Assembly (NCBI RefSeq): GCF_029267015.1
Contig: NZ_JARIEA010000072.1
Span: forward strand, 1 to 57,682
Reading direction: 5' to 3'
From: Sporosarcina ureae
GTDB lineage: Bacteria; Bacillota; Bacilli; Bacillales_A; Planococcaceae
Length of the DNA stretch: 57,682 nucleotides
This document shows, piece after piece, positions 51,861 through 57,682 of this stretch. How positions within the stretch are numbered: the first letter of the stretch is position 1; each line of letters begins with the position of its first letter. The notes beneath the pieces are model-generated. The model was given only the letters and a program-made list of their open reading frames with translations, had not been told where the DNA came from and did not search any database. A program made the translations under genes and the position numbers.

Positions 51861-52788
51861 AGTGATGAACTCCTACAGCGTCGGTTGTTTCCGAAATGAA
51901 TTCATTGGCTACTAAATAATCCAATTGTCCGATCGTTTCAGACAGTGTCAATCCGAGTTCTTTCTCATAAACCGCTGGAAATAATAACTTGGTTACGTCA
52001 TAGACCGTTTTCGATTCATCTAGCATCGCGAGCACTTTCATTGCACGGTCATGTTGCTTCGCTAGGCGTTCCGTAATAAGGTCATGCGCATTCATGATCT
52101 CGCCACCATGTCCGCCGTAAACGAGTGATACCGGCAAACCCAACAAACGTTTTAGAGATGCATTATATTGCAGCAACGATTTCGGACGTCCTTGCTCTTT
52201 TTTTAATGGGGGCTCAATTAATGGATTTGATGACACTTTCTCCAGCAACAAGTCCCCGCCGATAAGAATACCTTGCTGCTCATTGAACAACGATAAATGG
52301 CTTTGTGCGTGGCCGAGTGACTCTTGGATTTTCCACCCTGGATGTCCTGGCAACTCATCGCCTTCATTCATAATTCGGTCAACGGGACGATCGCCCATCA
52401 TGTCGACCGACCGACGGAAACGTTGAAGCCATTTCGAATACTCATCCGGCACGCCTTCTTCTAGTAAAGACTGTTCGTAAAAGTGGTCGTGACGATCGAG
52501 AAATTCTGCGTCACGCGATAACCAATAGTTTAAATATGGGTGACCTAGAATTTCCGCACGGTCGAACTGCTCAACCAGACCGCAGTGATCGGGATGGTGA
52601 TGCGTGACGAATACTTGCTCTATATCATGAAATGTATAGCCCATTTCCTTTAATTTCATCTGCAATACTTCGCGTGCTTCAGGTGTTTTCGTAGCTGCGT
52701 CTACGAGCGTCAGCGTGTCGCCTTTTAATAAAAAGCAATTCACATCACCGACCGCAAATGGCGTCGGTGTAATAATTTTCGTAATCAT
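51847..52788 (-). CDS. MBL-fold metallohydrolase
   Basis: A 313-residue metallo-beta-lactamase fold protein. The metal motif is His63-x-His65-x-Asp67-His68 (VTHHHPDHCGLVE); a third ligand His is in LGHAQSHLSLF and the Asp in ILIGGDLLL, with a later YGGHGG. The long helical insert and C-terminal winged-helix-like region (MLDESKTVYDVTKLLFP, TLSETIGQLDYLV) resemble the LACTB2 or YflN-type group. First gene of an operon with the SDR. Confidence 0.9.
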   Translation of the reverse strand: MITKIITPTPFAVGDVNCFLLKGDTLTLVDAATKTPEAREVLQMKLKEMGYTFHDIEQVFVTHHHPDHCGLVEQFDRAEILGHPYLNYWLSRDAEFLDRHDHFYEQSLLEEGVPDEYSKWLQRFRRSVDMMGDRPVDRIMNEGDELPGHPGWKIQESLGHAQSHLSLFNEQQGILIGGDLLLEKVSSNPLIEPPLKKEQGRPKSLLQYNASLKRLLGLPVSLVYGGHGGEIMNAHDLITERLAKQHDRAMKVLAMLDESKTVYDVTKLLFPAVYEKELGLTLSETIGQLDYLVANEFISETTDAVGVHHYVRI

Positions 52789-52979
52789 AAAACTTCCCCC
52801 TCATAAATGAATGACTGTTCAGTCTATTGTACCCTTTATTTCCATGAGCGTCACGTCTAGTTCACTCATTTACAAAAAGTATTTTCCTGCAAAATGAAAC
52901 CATTTCCCCTATTCTACGTATGGTATACTACAAGAAATCGCATGATTTGCAAACATCATGTCGAGTTGGAGGGATCACT

Positions 52980-54119
52980 ATGGGATTTTTTAATATGTTC
53001 AAAAACCAATTCATCGAAGTAATCGAATGGCAAGCGCAAGACGCCAATACATTAGTCTATCAGTTCCCAGTTCACAATAATGAAATTAAAATGGGTGCGG
53101 AACTAACGGTTAGAGAATCACAAGTCGCAATTTTCGTCAATGAAGGCGAAATCGCCGACGTTTTCGGACCCGGTCGCCACATTCTCTACACGCAGAACAT
53201 GCCGGTTCTCACAAAGTTAAAGTCATGGAAATACGGCTTTGATTCGCCATTTAAAGCGGAAGTATATTTCATTAATACAAAGCAGTTCATCAATCAAAAA
53301 TGGGGAACCGCAAATCCAATCATGATGCGTGATCCTGATTTTGGCATGATTCGTCTTCGTGGGTACGGAATTTATTCGTATCGCGTTGCAGAGCCTACTG
53401 TTTTCCTACGTGAACTCTTTGGAACGAATAGCTCTTATGATACGAATGCAGTCGAAGGACAATTGAAAAAAATGATTATTTCAGGTTTATCTGATCTATT
53501 CGCAGAGTCACAAATACCAGCCCTCGACCTGTCGATGCATTACGACGAATTAAGTGATAAAGGTAAAGAGAAAATGATGTCGCGTTTCGCAGCATTTGGA
53601 TTCGAAATCACGTCACTTTATATCGAAAATCTGTCATTACCTAAAGAAGTTGAAGAAGCGATGGATAAACGTACGTCGATGGGTGTGCTTGGCAATATGC
53701 AGCAATACCAGCAATATCAAGCCGCGGAAGCGATGCGTGACGCCGCACAAAATGAAGGCGGCATGGCAGGTGCAGGTGTCGGTATGGGCGCTGGAATGGG
53801 CATGGGTCAAGTGATGGCCAATGCGATGAATCAAAATCAAACACAGCAGCCTCAAGCACAAGCTGCGACGAAATCATGCCCGCATTGTCAAGCTACGATC
53901 AACGCAGATGCGAAGTTCTGCGGTCAGTGCGGAAAGTCTGTCGAAACCGATAAAGTACCGTGTATTAAGTGCGAGACTATGATTCCGAAAGATGCGAAGT
54001 TCTGTAGCGTTTGCGGTACATCTCAAGTCGCGGAGAAAATTTGTCCTGCCTGCTCACACGCTAATCTGCCAGGTGCGAAATTCTGCGCAGAATGCGGTGA
54101 GACGTTAGACGTAAAGTGA
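52980..54119 (+). CDS. SPFH domain protein with C-terminal zinc ribbons (YdjI-like)
   Basis: A 379-residue protein. An SPFH/band-7-like domain spans about residues 20-240 (FVNEGEIADVFGPGRHILYTQNMPVL), then a Gly/Met/Gln-rich linker (MAGAGVGMGAGMGMGQ), and the C-terminus carries three pairs of zinc-binding knuckles (CPHC/CGQC, CIKC/CSVC, CPAC/CAEC). It corresponds to B. subtilis YdjI, which is recruited to the membrane by YdjG/YdjH and linked to envelope stress. The ATG at 52980 has GGAGG upstream; an earlier start at 52920 has none. It is followed by a YdjG-like gene. Confidence 0.9.
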   Translation: MGFFNMFKNQFIEVIEWQAQDANTLVYQFPVHNNEIKMGAELTVRESQVAIFVNEGEIADVFGPGRHILYTQNMPVLTKLKSWKYGFDSPFKAEVYFINTKQFINQKWGTANPIMMRDPDFGMIRLRGYGIYSYRVAEPTVFLRELFGTNSSYDTNAVEGQLKKMIISGLSDLFAESQIPALDLSMHYDELSDKGKEKMMSRFAAFGFEITSLYIENLSLPKEVEEAMDKRTSMGVLGNMQQYQQYQAAEAMRDAAQNEGGMAGAGVGMGAGMGMGQVMANAMNQNQTQQPQAQAATKSCPHCQATINADAKFCGQCGKSVETDKVPCIKCETMIPKDAKFCSVCGTSQVAEKICPACSHANLPGAKFCAECGETLDVK

Positions 54120-54129
54120 GGGATGTACG

Positions 54130-55236
54130 TTGACTTCATTTGATGAACAAAACACTGTCGTAGAAGATACGCAAAATATCAAATGTCCTTCCTGTGGCGG
54201 AAATACGGAATACGATCCCGAGACACTTGGCTTGAAATGTCCATTTTGTGGTCATGAAATGCCGATCGAAGCAACGTTCGACCACCATGTAGAATTGGAT
54301 TTTAATGAAGCAGGAAATAATCTACAACATCTATGGAATGAAGAGAAACGTGTTTTCTCCTGCGGCAACTGCGGAGCGGAATCCGTACTCGATGCACATG
54401 TCGTCGCGGATTTCTGTTCGTTTTGTGGTTCCTCTCATATTACAGTGACCGATCAGGACGCGGGGATCCAGCCAGGATTATTGATTCCATTCCAAGTCTC
54501 AAATGAACAAGCACAAGCGAAGTTCAAAGAATGGATCAAAGGGCATTTTTTCGCACCCAATACACTAAAGAAAACCTATCGTCTCAATAAAATCTCTGGC
54601 GCTTACTTGCCATATTGGACGTATGATAGCCAAACCTCTTCACAATATGTCGTGCGTGTCGGAAATTACTATTATGTTACCGAAACTCGGACGGTGTATG
54701 AGGACGGCAAGGCAAGACAAGTGACCGAGCAAGTGAGGAAAATCCGCTGGCACCAAGAAAGCGGCAATTATCGCGAGTTTTTCGATGATATTCTCATTAA
54801 AGCATCGCACACCGTCGAACCGAAATTATTGCAAAAAGTGCAACCTTTCCAGTTGACGAGTCTGACTGATTATAAAGTAGAATACATGTCCGGATTCCTT
54901 GCTGAGCGTTATTCCGTTTCATTGCAACAGGGATTCTCTGAAGCGAAAGATATCATGACACGAGGAATCGTTAACGGTATCGAACGCTCCGTTGCAGGTG
55001 ATATCGTGGAAGTGGCTAGTCTTTCAACCGACTACAAAGACATCACGTACAAGCATATATTATTACCGATCTGGATTTCTTCATTTCATTTCAAAGAGAA
55101 AATCTATCAATTCATTGTCAATGGACAAACCGGAAAAGTATCGGGCAATTATCCACTGAGCGTGATGAAGATCACTTCTCTCGTCATCTCCATTCTGATT
55201 GTTATATTCATCGTCTACTTGTTCATTGACAGTTGA
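54130..55236 (+). CDS. TFIIB-type zinc ribbon membrane protein (YdjG-like)
   Basis: A 368-residue protein with two N-terminal zinc ribbons (IKCPSCGGNTEYDPETLGLKCPFCGHEM and SCGNCGAESVLDAHVVADFCSFCGSSH) and one C-terminal membrane helix (about residues 344-365). The middle part matches the YdjG-type zinc-ribbon proteins (TYRLNKISGAYLPYWTYD). The start is TTG with GAGGGA upstream, 11 bp after the SPFH gene, so they form an operon. In B. subtilis YdjG works with YdjH to recruit YdjI; a separate YdjH-like gene is absent here. Confidence 0.87.
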   Translation: MTSFDEQNTVVEDTQNIKCPSCGGNTEYDPETLGLKCPFCGHEMPIEATFDHHVELDFNEAGNNLQHLWNEEKRVFSCGNCGAESVLDAHVVADFCSFCGSSHITVTDQDAGIQPGLLIPFQVSNEQAQAKFKEWIKGHFFAPNTLKKTYRLNKISGAYLPYWTYDSQTSSQYVVRVGNYYYVTETRTVYEDGKARQVTEQVRKIRWHQESGNYREFFDDILIKASHTVEPKLLQKVQPFQLTSLTDYKVEYMSGFLAERYSVSLQQGFSEAKDIMTRGIVNGIERSVAGDIVEVASLSTDYKDITYKHILLPIWISSFHFKEKIYQFIVNGQTGKVSGNYPLSVMKITSLVISILIVIFIVYLFIDS

Positions 55237-55286
55237 GGGCGGTTTGACTTTTCAGTTTATACATGACATAATCATAAAAATAGCAT

Positions 55287-55522
55287 GGAACGGGCAATGA
55301 GGAAGATTAGTAGAGGGTGGACGGATTTAAGAGAGCATGGCCAAGGCTGCGAGCCATGTATCCCACTCCCCTTCGAACCTCCTTCCGAGCTGTTGTGGAA
55401 ACACGACCGTATCTTCTGCGATAAAGAAGACGTGAAGTGTGCTGTCGCAAACAGCAAATTTAGGTGGCACCGCGGAAACCAAGCGTTTTCGTCCTGAACT
55501 ATGGGACGAGAGTGCTTTTTTA
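55287..55522 (+). promoter_or_regulatory. T-box riboswitch upstream of proC
   Basis: Stem I starts near AGTA (55310 region), contains AAGAGAGC and the upper arms ATGGC/GCCAT. The proline codon CCC (55369-55371), three bases before GAA, is the likely specifier. The T-box TTAGGTGGCACCGCG is at 55460-55474, and the terminator formed by CGTCC/GGACG with T6 is at about 55487-55520. Uncharged tRNA-Pro should activate proC. The open frame from ATG 55501 lies in this terminator and is not the gene start. Confidence 0.92.
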
Positions 55523-55542
55523 TTTTGGGAAGGATGTTGGAA

Positions 55543-56352
55543 ATGGAGAAAATTTTATTTGTAGGGGCCGGACAGATGGCTGAAGCTATTATTGCGGGAA
55601 TCGTAAATAAACGAGTACTATATGAAGAAAACGTCTATGTTATGAACCGTTCAGACAAAGATCGTTTAGATGAACTGGAGTCGCGTTATGGCATTACAAA
55701 AGTATGCGAAGACCGAGATTTCATTAAGAATATGGACTTGATCGTTCTCGCGACAAAGCCTAAAGACGTAGAGAAAGTTATGCAGGATATCGCCCCGTAT
55801 CTCGGAGAAGACACGACGGTCCTTTCCGTCATTGCTGGCATTTCCATCGAGACATTTGAAAACGGCCTCGGCAAACGTCCGATTGCCCGCTCGATGCCGA
55901 ATACGTCCGCCACCATAGGGAAAGCAGCAAGCGGTATCGCATTCAATGAAGCAGTGTCAGATAAAATGCAACAATCCATTTTGAGCCTATTGAATGCGAT
56001 TGGCATCGTGAAAGTTGTCGAAGAAGACGATCTGCATGCAGTCACAGCACTTTCTGGCAGCGGCCCCGCATATATTTATTATCTCGTCGAAGCGTTGGAA
56101 GAAGCGGCGGTAGCTCAAGGTTTAGATGCAGCAGATGCTAGGGAACTCATTGTTCAAACCATTTACGGTGCGGCATCCATGTTGCAAAAGACCGGCGAAG
56201 AACCAAGTGTGTTGCGGACAAATGTAACGAGTCCTGGCGGTACGACCGCAGCAGGTCTGCGTTCTTTAGAAGACCATAACTTTAAGACGATTATTTCGGA
56301 CTGCTTGATCAGTGCAGAAAATCGGTCACGTCAACTCGGTTCTAGGAAATAA
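55543..56352 (+). CDS. proC: Pyrroline-5-carboxylate reductase
   Basis: Last step of proline synthesis: NAD(P)H-dependent reduction of pyrroline-5-carboxylate. The 269-residue product is of normal length, with the Rossmann motif FVGAGQMAEAI, SMPNTSATIGKAASGI and the P5CR signature SPGGTTAAGLRSLE. The ATG at 55543 is chosen from the GGAAGG spacing and family starts; 55534 is an alternative. It is controlled by the T-box directly upstream and ends at a terminator. Confidence 0.94.
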   Translation: MEKILFVGAGQMAEAIIAGIVNKRVLYEENVYVMNRSDKDRLDELESRYGITKVCEDRDFIKNMDLIVLATKPKDVEKVMQDIAPYLGEDTTVLSVIAGISIETFENGLGKRPIARSMPNTSATIGKAASGIAFNEAVSDKMQQSILSLLNAIGIVKVVEEDDLHAVTALSGSGPAYIYYLVEALEEAAVAQGLDAADARELIVQTIYGAASMLQKTGEEPSVLRTNVTSPGGTTAAGLRSLEDHNFKTIISDCLISAENRSRQLGSRK

Positions 56353-56360
56353 TAGTAGAC

Positions 56361-56399
56361 AAAGACGCTTGCGGGATAGATATTCCGTTAAGCGTCTTT
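56361..56399 (+). terminator. Terminator of proC
   Basis: AAAGACGCTT and AAGCGTCTTT form the outer stem with an inner GATA/TAT stem. The T content after the stem is modest. Confidence 0.7.
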
Positions 56400-56545
56400 G
56401 TCTATGAGCGAAACTTTGGGTGCTATGAGCGGAAATCGGGCTGTATAGAGCGTTCGTGTTGGCTAATAGAGCGCCCGCGAGGTTTAATAGAGCAGTCACG
56501 CGACTTCATAGAGCGGTTACGGGGAAACATTGAGCGCTAGGCCCC
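56400..56545. repeat. 21-bp phased array of a GAGCG core (7 units)
   Basis: GAGCG or GAGCA begins at 56406, 56427, 56448, 56469, 56490, 56511 and 56532, an exact 21-bp period. Each core is usually preceded by ATA or AT (ATAGAGCG). The intervening bases vary. The array at 4411-4535 is the same unit on the other strand. One frame across it is open with a heptad pattern (ER-x4-I), but it lacks a ribosome site and stops at 56537-56539. Confidence 0.85.
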
Positions 56546-56569
56546 TCAAAACATCCCCATCACAACGAA

Positions 56570-56625
56570 TAAAAAGCGCCATCGCAAAAAGTCTCCCGCA
56601 AGACGACTTCTTGGATAGCACTTTA
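56570..56625 (-). terminator. Terminator of rnz
   Basis: On the minus strand AAAGTGCTATC and GATGGCGCTTT form an outer stem with an inner AAGTC/GACTT, followed by TTATTCG. Confidence 0.65.
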
Positions 56626-57570
56626 ATTTTTCACTAACTTCGTTAATTCGCCATGTTTCCACTGATAACGCGCAAAATCATCCGCAATTGAAATAGCCTC
56701 GAACACTTCAGTACCTTCCGCAATGAATGCTGGCATTTCACTTGGCATAAAACGTGCACTTATATGATTGGCAATTAAATTCTTAGCGTTTGCTTCTTTC
56801 GCGACAGTTGCTGCTTCCACAATAGTGGAATGACCGAATTCTTTAGCGCCTTCTGCGTATTCATCGGTGAATGTCGCTTCGTGAATGAGGATATCTGCGT
56901 CTTGTGCCAGTTCAACGGAAGCCTCGCAGTACGACGTATCCCCAATGACAGCGATAACAAAGCCTTTTTTCTTCTCTGTCGTGACGTCTTTGCTGTAAAC
57001 GACCTGCCCATTCTCGAGCTCAACATCAAGACCGTCTTTCAATCGCTGTAACAACGGACCTTTCGGAACACCTTGTTCAATCGCTTTGTCGATCAATAAC
57101 GTACCCGGCAACTCTTTTTGTTCAATACGAAAGCCGAAACTTTGGATAACATGCTGGACTTCTTTCGCGTAAACCTTGAATTCATCCGTTTCAAGAATCA
57201 TGCCGTCATGGATTTCATGAACGTTTAGCTTGTAAGGCAAGTATGTGCCCGTCACTTTATAGGTGTGTTGCAACCATTCTTTTAAGCCTGCTGGTCCATA
57301 AAGATCAACGGGATCACCGCCGCCTAAAAATGCGCGCGAACTGAGAAAACCAGGTAATCCGAAAATATGGTCACCATGCAAATGCGTAATGAAGATTTTC
57401 GTGATTTTCTTTGGCTTGATCGCACTGTGCAATAATTGATGTTGTGTCGCTTCTCCACAGTCAAACAGCCAATTTTCTTTGTTCTCATCTGCCAGGTCGA
57501 GAACGAGTGCAGATGTATTGCGTTGCTTTGAAGGCATTCCTGCGCCGGTCCCTAAAAATTCTATGTCCAC
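56623..57570 (-). CDS. rnz: Ribonuclease Z
   Basis: A 315-residue zinc endonuclease that trims tRNA 3' ends. The metal motif is His63-x-His65-x-Asp67-His68 (FITHLHGDHIFGLPG), the opening MDIEFLGTGAGMPSKQRN is canonical, and the exosite and AIGDTSYCE, FGHSTI motifs are present. The start is GTG at 57570 with AGGAGG 8 bases upstream; the upstream in-frame ATG (57576) is too close to that ribosome site. It follows a DinB-like gene by 16 bp. Confidence 0.95.
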   Translation of the reverse strand: MDIEFLGTGAGMPSKQRNTSALVLDLADENKENWLFDCGEATQHQLLHSAIKPKKITKIFITHLHGDHIFGLPGFLSSRAFLGGGDPVDLYGPAGLKEWLQHTYKVTGTYLPYKLNVHEIHDGMILETDEFKVYAKEVQHVIQSFGFRIEQKELPGTLLIDKAIEQGVPKGPLLQRLKDGLDVELENGQVVYSKDVTTEKKKGFVIAVIGDTSYCEASVELAQDADILIHEATFTDEYAEGAKEFGHSTIVEAATVAKEANAKNLIANHISARFMPSEMPAFIAEGTEVFEAISIADDFARYQWKHGELTKLVKN

Positions 57571-57586
57571 ATGCATTCCCTCCTTG

Positions 57587-57682
57587 CTAATTCTTCGTAA
57601 ATCCTTTTTTAATAATACCATCTCCGAAACGTTGCGTCAGGCTCGACATGAGCTGATCCATTTCATATTCCTTTTCCTGTTG
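57587..57682 (-). CDS. C-terminal end of a DinB-type DNA polymerase (partial)
   Basis: The last 31 codons, ending MDQLMSSLTQRFGDGIIKKG then FTKN and TAG, resemble the little-finger end of DNA polymerase IV (TI-xL-xxRFG-x-IIKKG). The rest lies beyond the right edge. The place next to rnz is where dinB is found in several Bacillales. Identification rests on a short tail, so it is tentative. Confidence 0.65.
   Translation of the reverse strand, partial: QQEKEYEMDQLMSSLTQRFGDGIIKKGFTKN

Noticed and set aside
55272..55497. Open frames in both directions before proC
   Set aside because: They coincide with the structured T-box leader, which explains the base pairing and the openness.
56400..56539. 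Heptad-like open frame (E-R-x4-I) across the 21-bp array
   Set aside because: A period divisible by three makes one open frame likely by chance. There is no start codon with ribosome site and the region follows the proC terminator.

Overview
This window looks like chromosomal DNA of a Gram-positive, spore-forming-type Bacillales of the family Planococcaceae, with Sporosarcina or a close relative as my best guess. The evidence is AGGAGG-type ribosome sites everywhere, T-box leaders, CcpA (cre), CcpC, LexA (GAAC-N4-GTTC) and sigma-B-type sites, and gene content typical of the group (acnA with ccdA/ccdC/yneK-like genes, YvrJ/DUF2922/DUF1659 small proteins, BrnQ, RNase Z beside a DinB-type polymerase). 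No rRNA, tRNA, CRISPR array or intact mobile element was seen. Genus assignment is inference from memory of protein families, not a search.

Layout. 0-9.5 kb: aconitase, a divergent nicotinamidase, a GlsB-type stress membrane protein, a muramidase-like lytic enzyme with an SCO copper chaperone, a cluster of three tiny conserved proteins, and the cytochrome c maturation group (yneK-like, ccdC, thioredoxin, ccdA). 9.5-14.6 kb: a heterodimeric ABC exporter and an SOS-controlled Y-family polymerase. 14.7-17.5 kb: a sigma-B-type general stress flavoprotein-like protein, a DUF2087 regulator facing an NRDE protein across a region with two copies of one operator, and an XRE regulator. 17.6-22.6 kb: CstA-family transporter, LytS/LytR-type two-component system and a squalene/phytoene-synthase-like protein, probably a pyruvate sensing and uptake module. 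22.8-28 kb: MOSC protein, small unknown and XRE genes, a YkvA-like protein and a polar amino acid ABC importer under an apparent cre site.

28-34 kb: gene-poor stretch, then alcohol dehydrogenase, BluB-like nitroreductase, pyridoxamine kinase and a DHA2-type efflux pump. 33.7-35.2 kb: two tandem paralogues of phage replication-initiator type sharing an 81% identical 64-nt leader block. 35.3-40.9 kb: a quinone/electrophile and thiol stress cluster (ring-cleaving dioxygenase, YceI, FMN reductase, pirin, monooxygenase, DsbA/SpxH-like protein, divergent TetR), with four sites resembling the Bacillus MhqR operator. 41-47 kb: T-box-controlled BrnQ, oligoendopeptidase F, cold shock protein, GNAT and RluF-like enzyme. 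47-53 kb: an unrecognised membrane protein with a large ectodomain, a MerR/TipAS remnant with a large internal deletion, an MFS transporter, an SDR/metallo-beta-lactamase pair. 53-57.7 kb: SPFH/zinc-ribbon pair related to Bacillus YdjI/YdjG, T-box-controlled proC, rnz and the C-terminal end of a DinB-like polymerase.

The most unusual non-coding signals are two arrays of the same AGAGCG core repeated every 21 bp (about 4.41-4.53 kb and 56.40-56.54 kb, opposite orientations), the shared leader of the tandem replication-like paralogues, the operator set of the electrophile cluster, and the layered control region of cstA (direct repeat at -35 plus cre downstream of -10). No single obviously new multi-gene defence or biosynthetic system was found.
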